Source of the DNA: a virus
Reading direction: 5' to 3' (one strand)
DNA length: 31,848 nucleotides
Virus record (IMG/VR): IMGVR_UViG_3300009506_000189
Coordinates: 1 to 31,848 of that record
Part shown: positions 5,678 to 12,777 of the stretch, piece by piece
Layout: the number at the start of each line of letters is the position of its first letter
Position numbering within the stretch: the first letter of the stretch is position 1
Made by a program: the position numbers and the translations under genes
Notes under the pieces: generated by a model
Databases searched by the model: none
What the model was told of the DNA's origin: nothing
The model's input: only the letters and a program-made list of their open reading frames with translations

Positions 5678-6685
5678 TCAGTCGAATGGGTTAGCCTTTA
5701 TTTGTGGCGATGGGTCCTCCGTGGGCCGAGCTCGACCTCTTCTTGGTGGCTCTATCCGAATATCGACAAAATAGTATCTCCCGCCCCGATGACGGATCGT
5801 GATGTCCACGCCGCCGTCGCTCTTGCTCCAGCGGCCTCGCGGAAGATACTTGAGCTTCGTCGACACGAGCTCGCCGGCGACGGTGTTTTCTGGGTCACTG
5901 CCTATGCCGAGTTGACGGTTGCCCTGCGAGGTCTTTGCCTCATTGGCCGCCACGGCCCACCCTTTCATCGTTTCATCTGTGGCATTGGCGCTATCCTCGG
6001 GAGCCATGAACTCGCGTATTCTGTCAAACCTCCGCACCTCCAACAGGGGAAGAACTATTCCATTCGCCATCAAACTGCCGGGGGTTGCCAGCTCGGTCTG
6101 AGCCGTTTCGAGCCACACGCGAGACCCCCGCACTATTAGGAGGCGAGGTCTGGCATTCTCGGGCATCTGAAAGGCCAAGGAAGCCTCGCGCCGCACGCCA
6201 GGGTGTAGTGCTCCCAGGCCAATGAGCCAAGCCTCTCCCTTCATTGCGAGCACGGCCATTGCCTCCTCGTCCGGTCGGTAGATGCGCCCCTCCGAGTCAT
6301 GGAGCTCTATTGTATCGTCGTCTCTGACGGTCGCTGTCTCTTTGCCTTGGTTGATTACCTCGTAACGGATAACCAAGTACGAAGCCCCAGGAGGAGCGAC
6401 CAGTCTCGTGTATTGGTTGATCAGCGACGAGTGAAATGACCGGCTTATGATCTTGTGGGAGAAGACGCCGAGAGAAAACGTCTCACCCATGTTGTGGTCG
6501 TGCTGAGGAAGGGCCTTACTCGCCACGCGAGCGAACTCAGCAACTGGGTCTTCCGTGGGAGCCGGAGCCGCTGGTTTCGGTGCTGTCGCGCCCTCGGCCG
6601 GGGCGGTTTCCTCGGGCGGTCCGCCGCAGCAACCAGCCAGCAACGCCCCCATCGCGCACACAAAGACCCATCCCTCTTTCGACAT
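5678..6685 (-). CDS. Lipoprotein with DUF4352-like domain
   Basis: 335 residues from the ATG at 6685, with GGAGGGG upstream. Residues 1-18 are a signal peptide ending in the lipobox LLAGC (Cys19), followed by a Pro/Ala/Thr-rich linker (20-45). The stretch GVFSHKIISRSF...SYLVIRYEVINQGKE...ELHDSEGRIY matches the immunoglobulin-like DUF4352 (TRF2-like) fold common in lipoproteins. The C-terminus is basic and proline-rich. It is predicted to be anchored in the cell envelope. It is a separate unit flanked by repeats upstream and a terminator downstream, so it may be expressed independently, for example from a prophage as a conversion or superinfection-exclusion factor (inference). Confidence 0.75.
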   Translation of the reverse strand: MSKEGWVFVCAMGALLAGCCGGPPEETAPAEGATAPKPAAPAPTEDPVAEFARVASKALPQHDHNMGETFSLGVFSHKIISRSFHSSLINQYTRLVAPPGASYLVIRYEVINQGKETATVRDDDTIELHDSEGRIYRPDEEAMAVLAMKGEAWLIGLGALHPGVRREASLAFQMPENARPRLLIVRGSRVWLETAQTELATPGSLMANGIVLPLLEVRRFDRIREFMAPEDSANATDETMKGWAVAANEAKTSQGNRQLGIGSDPENTVAGELVSTKLKYLPRGRWSKSDGGVDITIRHRGGRYYFVDIRIEPPRRGRARPTEDPSPQIKANPFD

Positions 6686-6743
6686 ATATTCCCCTCCCGG
6701 ATGGCCTGATGGTACGCGGCGGAGCCCCGACAGCCAAGGGTGC

Positions 6744-6827
6744 TTTACCCGAAAAAACCCGGTTCAACCCCGAAAAACCCGGCTTGACCCCGAATTCATC
6801 CCCTGGTTTGACCCCGAATTCATGCCG
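6744..6827. repeat. Four degenerate tandem repeats (19-24 bp)
   Basis: Four units share the pattern TTxACCCCGAA..., ending in CCGG or a close variant: 6744-6762, 6763-6782, 6783-6806 and 6807-6827. The first two contain CCCGAAAAA, the last two CCCGAATTCAT. They lie in the 159-bp gap between the RHH gene and the lipoprotein gene. Possible roles are operator sites for a regulator or an iteron-like element. Confidence 0.6.
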
Positions 6828-6844
6828 TACTATGGAGGGTTGGG

Positions 6845-7267
6845 CTACAGTCGCTCGATCTGCGCCTCGAGTTCGGCGTTGTGTCGCCAGAACTCGCGCA
6901 CCACGACGGCGAGCGCTTCGGCCAGACGATCATCCGTCACCAGCTCGTCGAGTTTTTTCTTCCATGCCTTCGGCCGCAGCTCCCATTTAGTCGCGAGCCC
7001 ATCGAGCTCGGTAGCATCTGCCAGCCCCGCAGAAATCGCGCACCCGTTATCGTCGCCCCGTTGCCAGAAATGCCCATTGAACGCATCGCAGGCCGCCAGC
7101 ACCTCGGCCCGACCCCAGCCGCTCTCACGTACCACGGACAGCGCCTCGAGCCACGACTGCCGGGCATCGAGGAACAGCTGCTCGATGTAGCGCGATGTAT
7201 TGCCGACTCTCCTAATGAGATCAGTGGTTGATTTTTCAAGACTAATATTGACGCGATCTTTGGTCAT
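6845..7267 (-). CDS. Ribbon-helix-helix family regulator
   Basis: 140 residues from the ATG at 7267 behind GGAGGG. The N-terminus TKDRVNISLEKSTTDLIRRV followed by SRYIEQLFLDAR fits a ribbon-helix-helix (CopG/Arc-like) fold: a short beta strand, then two helices. The C-terminal ~90 residues are helical with Trp-rich segments (ESGWGRAEVLAAC, KAWKKKLDELV) and match nothing I recognise. It is divergent from the acidic gene at 7397, and the shared 129-bp gap has AT-rich promoters and inverted repeats, so autoregulation and control of the partner are likely. A toxin-antitoxin-like role is possible but not shown. Confidence 0.65.
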   Translation of the reverse strand: MTKDRVNISLEKSTTDLIRRVGNTSRYIEQLFLDARQSWLEALSVVRESGWGRAEVLAACDAFNGHFWQRGDDNGCAISAGLADATELDGLATKWELRPKAWKKKLDELVTDDRLAEALAVVVREFWRHNAELEAQIERL

Positions 7268-7284
7268 TTTACCCTCCTTATATA

Positions 7285-7311
7285 TTTATACACGATTATC
7301 ACCACCATCAA
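7285..7311 (-). promoter_or_regulatory. Candidate promoter for RHH gene
   Basis: On the minus strand TTGATG (7311-7306) and TATAAA (7290-7285) are 15 bases apart, just upstream of the ribosome site of the RHH gene. The spacing is short for sigma70, so this call is weak. The stretch is strikingly AT-rich compared with the rest of the window. Confidence 0.35.
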
Positions 7312-7329
7312 ACACATTTTTTTGTGTTT
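7310..7329. promoter_or_regulatory. Inverted repeat AAACACA-N6-TGTGTTT
   Basis: AAACACA (7310-7316) and TGTGTTT (7323-7329) are perfect inverted halves separated by six Ts. It lies between the two divergent promoters and is a candidate operator for a dimeric regulator such as the adjacent RHH protein. Confidence 0.45.
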
Positions 7330-7346
7330 TTTTATGCTCTTTTTTC

Positions 7347-7375
7347 TTGACTCTACACACGTTCGTGTGTATATT
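7347..7375 (+). promoter_or_regulatory. Sigma70-type promoter for the rightward acidic gene
   Basis: TTGACT (7347-7352), a 17-base spacer and TATATT (7370-7375) form a near-consensus promoter 21 bases upstream of the start codon region of the plus-strand gene. It is the clearest promoter in the window. Confidence 0.7.
7355..7370. promoter_or_regulatory. Operator-like inverted repeat inside the promoter spacer
   Basis: ACACACG-TT-CGTGTGT is a perfect 7-bp inverted repeat filling the space between -35 and -10 of the rightward promoter. A protein bound there would block RNA polymerase. The ACACA/TGTGT halves resemble the second inverted repeat at 7310-7329. Confidence 0.6.
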
Positions 7376-7396
7376 TATAAGTATAGGGAGGCCAGC

Positions 7397-7993
7397 ATGA
7401 CAGACATTACGATCAAGCAACTCGAGACCGACGACGAGCTCTACTGCCACTACCAGGGACAGACTCAGCGCCAGCCGGTGCACCTCTGTCTCAACCTCGA
7501 GGAGCACACCCTCGAGGCGTACTACGACTCGAACATCGGAGGCGGACAGACGATGAGGGCGTTTCATGGCCGCGACATCGAGTGGACTATCCCGCCGCTC
7601 CGCCGCTCTGCGTTTGCGGAGCTCGCCGACGACGTCAAAGAATTTTGCGAGACCATCCTAAAGCACTCGACGGTTGAGTGGAATGGAAGCAACTTCGTAG
7701 GGCATCTCGACGAAGAGGCCGAGGCCGCCGTCTATTCCGTCGAGAGCGCCATCGCCGACCTCTCCATGCACCTCGACCCGAATGATGTGTGGGAGCCGTG
7801 GGACGCGGGCATCTACCTCGACCCATCCAGTGATGAGGAGCTCGGGCTCACAGCCGAGAGCTCGGACGAGGATATCGAGAGGATCGCGAAGGAGCTCGTC
7901 GACGAGGCCGAGGTGGTGCTCGAGCAGGACGATGTTGAGCGAGTTCTCCGCCACAGGGTCGAAAATCTACAAGACGATGATCAATACTTGTAG
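7397..7993 (+). CDS. Acidic protein of unknown function
   Basis: 198 residues from the ATG at 7397 with an AGGGAGG ribosome site. It is the only plus-strand gene supported in the window. It is strongly acidic, especially the last 60 residues (ELVDEAEVVLEQDDVERV, ending LQDDDQYL). The middle contains an aromatic segment, GRDIEWTIPPLRRSAFAEL, and a second, EWNGSNFVGHLDEEAEAAV. There is no signal peptide or membrane segment. It has its own promoter with an embedded operator-like palindrome, divergent from an RHH regulator, and ends at a bidirectional terminator. That is the layout of a lysogeny-maintenance, immunity or defence-type unit, but no family is recognised. DNA-mimic character is a speculative reading of the acidity. 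Confidence 0.75.
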   Translation: MTDITIKQLETDDELYCHYQGQTQRQPVHLCLNLEEHTLEAYYDSNIGGGQTMRAFHGRDIEWTIPPLRRSAFAELADDVKEFCETILKHSTVEWNGSNFVGHLDEEAEAAVYSVESAIADLSMHLDPNDVWEPWDAGIYLDPSSDEELGLTAESSDEDIERIAKELVDEAEVVLEQDDVERVLRHRVENLQDDDQYL

Positions 7994-8019
7994 CCGATTC
8001 GCTACCTCTCGACAAACAA

Positions 8020-8046
8020 AGGCCCGGGGGTGCAACGCCCGGGCCT
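8020..8046. terminator. Bidirectional Rho-independent terminator
   Basis: GGCCCGGG (8021-8028) pairs with CCCGGGCC (8038-8045), extended by an A-T pair, with a 9-base loop. On the plus strand it is followed by TCTTTC and on the minus strand by TTTGTTTG. It ends the plus-strand gene and the leftward late operon, which converge here. Confidence 0.8.
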
Positions 8047-8086
8047 CTTTCATATCGCCACCTGGCTCTTCTTCTCGAGCGCCCAT

Positions 8087-8825
8087 TCAGCGCCCGGCAA
8101 ACGCAGCTATCGTCTTCCATTCCCGCTTTGAAATCTGTCTCCAGCTCCAGAATATTTGACCGGCGAGCCATGGCGCGACCTCGTGCACCATCTCGAGCCA
8201 GGGCGCGAGCTCCTCTTCATCATGGTCGCCGTAGGCTTGCACCGCCGGGATAATCACCGACCGCTCTCCACCCGTCGAGACACCGCTTCACCATCGACCG
8301 GGCCATGTTGTAAATCTGCGGAATCTGGATTCCGTAGGCCGTGAAAACATCCCACGGAAAATTCGAGTGACAAGGAAGATGTATCGCGCCGTAGCTCGTC
8401 ACCCCGATGTCGATCGATTCATCGGCCGCGTCGACGAGGCCCTCCATCAGCGACTGCGCCCCGCGGCGAACGACCCCCTCCGGGTGCTCGTGGTCCCATT
8501 TGTACCCGAGCTCGGGATCGATAATCCAGCCGGAGACAGCGCCGCCGAGCTCGTCGGTTCGGCGCCGAAACGTTCGGACACAGAGCTCTTCCATCTCCAC
8601 CCAGGGGTACGACCAGAGCCAGACATCGACCCCGACATCTCTCATCACCAGAGCGTAATCGAGCAAAGATCGCTCGTTCATGAATCGCTGGCGACGGCCG
8701 CGATCCTGCCAGAGGATCGCAAACACCACGAAATCAACCGCAGCCGAAGCAGCTCTTTCCGCGGCCTGCCTCGGAGTCCCATGGATTGACTGGCTTAGCT
8801 CCCGGATGAAAACCCCTGTCGTCAT
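8087..8825 (-). pseudogene. TIM-barrel glycoside-hydrolase-like gene with a frameshift
   Basis: From the ATG at 8825 (ATGA overlap upstream) the frame reads TTGVFIRELSQSIHGTPRQA, then GVDVWLWSYPW, then SGWIIDPELGYKW (D103 and E105 as candidate catalytic acids) and YGIQIPQIYNM, a TIM-barrel pattern seen in phage or wall hydrolases. After VKRC near 8290 the frame leads quickly to a stop at 8220. In another frame, the barrel clearly continues: SVIIPAVQAYGDHDEEELAP, then APWLAGQIFWSWRQ, ending at 8087. The total length of 739 bases equals 245 codons plus a stop plus one base, so a single extra base explains it. It is either a real inactivating mutation or an assembly error. By position it is a lysis or wall-degrading gene. 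Confidence 0.65.
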
Positions 8826-9373
8826 ACGAAGGCCCCGATGAGCTGCAGCGCGCTGAAGGCCGCCAGCAGTGGCGCCGGCACTTCGACCCCCGCGTCCTTG
8901 ATCATCGCGAGCACGACCGCGATTGCCCTGACCGCCGGAGCGACCCATTTCGTCCACCCCCCGGAGTCCCCGGAGGCCTCCCACGCATCGACGGCGAGCT
9001 CGCCGAGCTCGAGCGCCCCATGGGCTTCTGAGACGGCAATATCCCAACCCTCGTGATCGGTAGGGACGAGGTCTTCGACGCTGTCTAGAGCGTCCTCGGC
9101 GCCGGCGATCGTGCTCCTCGCAGTCTCCCAGCTCATCGGACTGCACGCCGTAGCCTGGAGCCCGACGAAAGCGATCAAAATCGTCCCTGCAGCCGCACTT
9201 TTTTTCAGCCCGAGGGCGACGAGCGCTCCGGCTCCGAACGTGAAAATCGATTCGAGCACCTCGGAGACCGAGATTTTCTCACCGCTCGCCCAAGAGAACG
9301 CAACCACCGCCAGAACGATCACCGTCCCGCAGATGATCGCGGCGAGCTCGAGCTTGGTCTTTGTGATCTTCAT
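8822..9373 (-). CDS. Membrane protein, holin-like with embedded lipobox-like segment
   Basis: 183 residues from the ATG at 9373. Residues 11-29 form one transmembrane helix. A second hydrophobic stretch at ~44-76 ends in GLQATAC and is preceded by LKKSAAAG, so residues 56-77 on their own look like a lipoprotein signal peptide. The remainder is Ala/Glu-rich, with another hydrophobic helix near 140-158. The gene may encode a multi-pass holin-like protein, or a fusion of a small membrane protein with a lipoprotein (spanin-like). A run of seven As in the coding strand sits at the junction. It is next to the hydrolase gene, which fits a lysis cassette. Confidence 0.6.
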   Translation of the reverse strand: MKITKTKLELAAIICGTVIVLAVVAFSWASGEKISVSEVLESIFTFGAGALVALGLKKSAAAGTILIAFVGLQATACSPMSWETARSTIAGAEDALDSVEDLVPTDHEGWDIAVSEAHGALELGELAVDAWEASGDSGGWTKWVAPAVRAIAVVLAMIKDAGVEVPAPLLAAFSALQLIGAFV

Positions 9374-9377
9374 CGTC

Positions 9378-9773
9378 TCACCGGCCTTTCTTACGTCTCA
9401 TGACCTCGCCAAGGTTCTGGAGCTCGGTGTTGATGCCCACGAGCTGCTGCTTGATTTCGGAGTACTGCTGAGCGTTTTCGCGCTCCATCGATCGGATCGC
9501 ATCAGAGTTTTTGCCGATGTTCACCCGGTCTGCATCAGCCGCCGTCCGCATGTATCCCATGATAGTTTGAGCGCTCCCGACCCTCTCGCCGATCCCGTAA
9601 ACCCATATCGTCAAACCACCAAACGATCCGAGGATGAAAATCAAGGCAATCGTGAATATCTGCCAGCGTCGCTTTTTCCACTGCCTCACGTCCTCGAGCA
9701 GTATCTCTTTTTCGATTCTCGACGGCGGAGTCGACGGCCAGCTTCGATCGGGTACGGGTGTTGAAGGGTTCAT
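9378..9773 (-). CDS. Single-pass membrane protein with coiled coil
   Basis: 131 residues from the ATG at 9773 (ATGA overlap). A cytoplasmic N-terminus with basic residues (QWKKRRW) precedes one transmembrane helix (IFTIALIFILGSFGGLTIWVYG, about residues 39-60). The outer part is predicted helical and coiled-coil-like (ERENAQQYSEIKQQLVGINTEL) and ends in RRKKGR. This topology is common in phage inner-membrane spanins and holin-associated proteins. It lies in the lysis-type cluster. No specific family is recognised. Confidence 0.6.
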   Translation of the reverse strand: MNPSTPVPDRSWPSTPPSRIEKEILLEDVRQWKKRRWQIFTIALIFILGSFGGLTIWVYGIGERVGSAQTIMGYMRTAADADRVNIGKNSDAIRSMERENAQQYSEIKQQLVGINTELQNLGEVMRRKKGR

Positions 9774-10048
9774 ATCTGCGCCTCACTTTCGTCTTCGGGA
9801 GTCCACGAGCTCGGGCTCGAGCTCCCGTTCGATCGATCTCGAGCCGAGCAGATGCGAAGCCGCTTCGAGCACGACGCCTCGAGGCCGCCGAGGACCTCGC
9901 CCTGCCTTGCAACCTCGTTTTTCAAAAGCACCACGCTGGTGTTGAGCTCGCAGAGCTGCTTCGCCGTGTCAGCCTTGAACTCCCGGAGCTCGACGAGCAC
10001 CATCTCGAGCATGCTCTGGCGATCGACCCTGGTCACTTCATCCGACAC
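9770..10048 (-). CDS. Small coiled-coil protein, unknown
   Basis: 92 residues from the ATG at 10048, overlapping the upstream gene by 11 bases and the downstream one by ATGA. Residues 1-60 are predicted as an amphipathic coiled coil (DRQSMLEMVLVELREFKAD, LNTSVVLLKNEVARQGEVL). The tail is Ser/Pro-rich and acidic. There is no membrane segment. No family is recognised; the coupling to neighbours supports it as a gene. Confidence 0.5.
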   Translation of the reverse strand: MSDEVTRVDRQSMLEMVLVELREFKADTAKQLCELNTSVVLLKNEVARQGEVLGGLEASCSKRLRICSARDRSNGSSSPSSWTPEDESEAQI

Positions 10049-10265
10049 GAGAAACCACCTCTTTTATGTCTGAGATTTTCTCGAAAACCTCAGTCGTTTC
10101 TTTTCCCAAATCCGGGGCCTTGGTCACCACATACCTCGAATTACCGCCCCGGTGATATTCGATGTAATCGAGATGGCTCGTCGCCGGTATGCCCTCTTCG
10201 TCGAAAGAGTCGACCGTGCCGTGGATCGTGAGGGGAGGCCGGAGCTCCGACGTTTTGACAATCAT
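10038..10265 (-). CDS. Small unknown protein
   Basis: 75 residues from the ATG at 10265, which overlaps the stop of the LRR-like gene (TGATG). It reads as a small mixed alpha/beta protein (LRPPLTIHGTVDSFDEEG, YIEYHRGGNSRYVVTKAPD). No family is recognised. Its position just after the fibre genes could mean a fibre chaperone or accessory, which is inference only. Confidence 0.5.
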   Translation of the reverse strand: MIVKTSELRPPLTIHGTVDSFDEEGIPATSHLDYIEYHRGGNSRYVVTKAPDLGKETTEVFEKISDIKEVVSRVG

Positions 10266-11281
10266 CAAGGACCTCCGACCGACACTGCCCATCCGAGCGC
10301 GACGAGCGCAGCATAGCCAGCATCACTAGCGTGAGATCTTGTTTGTCCCACAAGATACAAACTTCTCAACCCAGTTCCTGCAGCAGTAGCAGCAAAATCA
10401 TTGATTAGATCATCGATTTCAGTAGTAGATAAACCGCAATTGGCCATATTATGCGATCCACTAAAAGCTGGTAATGTCCCAGAAGAATACGTCAACGTTG
10501 CCCCAACATTATTTTGAAATTGCGTATTGACGTCTGCTCGAAAATTCGCGATGACACTAAGATCTCCAGTTGTAGGAGTCGCAGCCGTGACTATGGAATA
10601 TCCGCCAGCCGAATCAGATAAATTTGCTATATCTCCGGTAACTTGAGTAAGATATAAATCCACAAATATCATATCTCGTCCTGAAAAAAATGACATATTG
10701 CCAGTGACAGAAGAAGCCCCATTCAATCGAAGCTGATTCATCCCGGTACAAGCATTTAAGTCTGAGAGATCGCCCGTTATGCTGGACGAAGAAGTGACAA
10801 GATTCGTCAATCCTGTTAGATGAGAAAGACTCGAGAGATCGCCCGTTATTGGTGGGTTTCCGTTTACATTTATTTGAGTCATGTTCGAGCAAAACTCAAA
10901 TTCAGATAAATCGCCAGTCAGCCCGGTTGCGTAGCAATAGAAAACAGATAGGTTATTCATCCCTCTTATAACATCTTTGATCTGCCCAGAAAGGAAAGAT
11001 GTAGAGTAGAACCTAAAATCAACTATCCTGTCCACGTCCCCGAATATTTCGATGAAATATATCCCAGTCGCCGCGTAGTCATGGGAAAGAGTCTTCAGAC
11101 TTCCATCGGCCGTCAGGTTGGAGTAATTGCCGTCGCCCCATGCCACCACAACGGTCGACCCCGCCGGCGCTGATAGATAGATCGTCGTGGTCTGCAGGAC
11201 CGACTGATTATTGATGATCCGGGGATTTCCCGATCCCGGGATCGATAGGCGCCGAGCGCTTCGATAGACCGATCGCCTCAT
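10265..11281 (-). CDS. LRR/PKD-like putative receptor-binding protein
   Basis: 338 residues from the ATG at 11281 (TGATG overlap). Residues ~35-85 have a PKD-like beta sandwich (VVVAWGDG, LSHDYAATGIYFIEIFGD). Residues ~115-245 contain about six repeats of 20-25 residues centred on TGDLS/TGNMS/TGDIA, with Leu spacing as in leucine-rich or BspA-like repeats. The end is Gly/Ala-rich and ordinary. The gene is visibly more AT-rich than its neighbours, has no GAGCTC site and sits at the end of the tail module where receptor-binding proteins are usual. A role in host recognition is inferred from domain type and position. Confidence 0.65.
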   Translation of the reverse strand: MRRSVYRSARRLSIPGSGNPRIINNQSVLQTTTIYLSAPAGSTVVVAWGDGNYSNLTADGSLKTLSHDYAATGIYFIEIFGDVDRIVDFRFYSTSFLSGQIKDVIRGMNNLSVFYCYATGLTGDLSEFEFCSNMTQINVNGNPPITGDLSSLSHLTGLTNLVTSSSSITGDLSDLNACTGMNQLRLNGASSVTGNMSFFSGRDMIFVDLYLTQVTGDIANLSDSAGGYSIVTAATPTTGDLSVIANFRADVNTQFQNNVGATLTYSSGTLPAFSGSHNMANCGLSTTEIDDLINDFAATAAGTGLRSLYLVGQTRSHASDAGYAALVALGWAVSVGGP

Positions 11282-11595
11282 CAGCTCTTCCACACAGCCG
11301 CAACGGCCCCGGAAACCGAGCTAATAAGAGCAACATGGGTAACCCCTGCGGGCACCGCGAAATCGTAGGCTCCCGCGGGTAGCAATACCCCGCTTGTGGT
11401 GGCGATTGCCGACTCATCACCCGTCACCATGTAGCTCTTTTCGGTCACAACGATCGTGAGGTAGTCACCCTCTGCGAATGGCCCCCAGGCCATCGAGGCA
11501 GCGATCGAATGACTCCGGTCTGTGGACGACGGAAGGAGCCTCACTCCGTACTCATCCAACGCCGTTTTGCGACCCTCTTGTGTTATCGTGCTCAT
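11281..11595 (-). CDS. Small virion-associated beta protein
   Basis: 104 residues from the ATG at 11595 with GGAAGG upstream. The sequence is rich in beta-prone segments (EGDYLTIVVTEKSYMVTGDE, AGAYDFAVPAGVTHVALISSVSGAV). It lies between the Asp-box propeller and LRR-like genes. A fibre or fibre-attachment part is likely by position, but the family is not recognised. Confidence 0.5.
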   Translation of the reverse strand: MSTITQEGRKTALDEYGVRLLPSSTDRSHSIAASMAWGPFAEGDYLTIVVTEKSYMVTGDESAIATTSGVLLPAGAYDFAVPAGVTHVALISSVSGAVAAVWKS

Positions 11596-11607
11596 CTCAA
11601 AACCTTC

Positions 11608-12774
11608 CTATATCTCCATCACCCGCATCGTGTGCATTGCAGCCACGGTCCCGCCAGACGGGCACCCGATCGCCGCGAAGTGCCCGCCGCCGTAGCAGGG
11701 GCCCGACTCCATGGCATCGCTCATCGACTGCTGATAGACGGTATCCCACGTTAGACCGTTGTCGCTGGACGCCCACAGGAATGAATCTCCAGACCCCGAG
11801 GCCGAGGCCACAACGCCGCCGAGTCCGTCGGCAGCTATATGCACATATGTCGACACGAAATCGTCAAGCGGCGTCGTAACCGTGGTCCAGTTGTCACCGT
11901 CGTCGTCGGAATAGGCAATATCTCCATTCGTCAGTACCGCGATCCATCGACCATCAGAGTAGGTTAGAGCTTTCGGAGAACTCCCTAGGCCATGGGTTCC
12001 ATAGGTGTAGCTCGTCCCGTTCGTTGTGTGGGAGTACTCTGTTTGAGTAATGATCATTGTCCCGCCAACACCAGCGGGGTCTGATGCAATCGCGGCCGGA
12101 CCAACCCCATTCACAGAAAATCCTGACGCTGTCGATCTGCTAGTCCAGGTAGATCCATCGGGACTGGTTTCGACATGTGCCGGAACTCCCCCGCCAGCCC
12201 CACCAATGAAAAATAGCCCACAGCCAGGATCGTATGAAACCGTGCCCCAAGAAGCTGACTCCGCTGGGGTTTGAGCAGAAAACGCACCAAAACGCGTCGC
12301 CCTCGCCACTTGACCAGAAGTAGACGCCGATACACCAACAACCGTTCCGTTGTTTGCGGCAATTCCGACCATTCCACCGCTTGCAGTCCACAAGGTGTTG
12401 TCTAATGGATCGGAAGTGTGATCGTACCAAAGATGCGGACCGCCACCGGGAGTCGTAGGAGTCGACGAAAAATTAGGCGGTATCGTCATCACGACCGCGC
12501 CGTCATCATCGATCGCGTAAAATCGATCTTCAGCAGCGTCGTAGCAAATCGCCATCACGTTCGCGCCATTGCAAAACGTCCCCGCTGTGATGCTTGAAAC
12601 GTCGCTTTGAAGCCAATTTGAGACTCGCATGCTCAAGATCATATCGATGAGATATCGAGTCCGATCGGTCAGTGTTTGAAATGTTGTTTCTACGCTCGCC
12701 CCATCCGCCGTGTCCGTGTCTACGGGGACCGAGACCGTATCAAATTCGATAGCATCAGTAAGGTTTTTCGGCAT
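11608..12774 (-). CDS. Tail-fibre protein with Asp-box (sialidase-like) repeats
   Basis: 388 residues from the ATG at 12774. After an N-terminal segment (about 1-60) that is probably the attachment to the baseplate, the rest is a beta-propeller pattern with Asp-boxes: SPDGSTW, SDDDGDNW and SSDNGLTW, matching S-x-D-x-G-x-T/N-W. Asp-boxes are typical of sialidase and photosystem-assembly propellers but are structural, so enzymatic activity is not implied. Position behind the gpI-like gene suggests a fibre or tailspike. Like the next genes, it has no GAGCTC and a lower GC look than the structural genes, consistent with modular exchange. Confidence 0.7.
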   Translation of the reverse strand: MPKNLTDAIEFDTVSVPVDTDTADGASVETTFQTLTDRTRYLIDMILSMRVSNWLQSDVSSITAGTFCNGANVMAICYDAAEDRFYAIDDDGAVVMTIPPNFSSTPTTPGGGPHLWYDHTSDPLDNTLWTASGGMVGIAANNGTVVGVSASTSGQVARATRFGAFSAQTPAESASWGTVSYDPGCGLFFIGGAGGGVPAHVETSPDGSTWTSRSTASGFSVNGVGPAAIASDPAGVGGTMIITQTEYSHTTNGTSYTYGTHGLGSSPKALTYSDGRWIAVLTNGDIAYSDDDGDNWTTVTTPLDDFVSTYVHIAADGLGGVVASASGSGDSFLWASSDNGLTWDTVYQQSMSDAMESGPCYGGGHFAAIGCPSGGTVAAMHTMRVMEI

Positions 12775-12777
12775 AGC

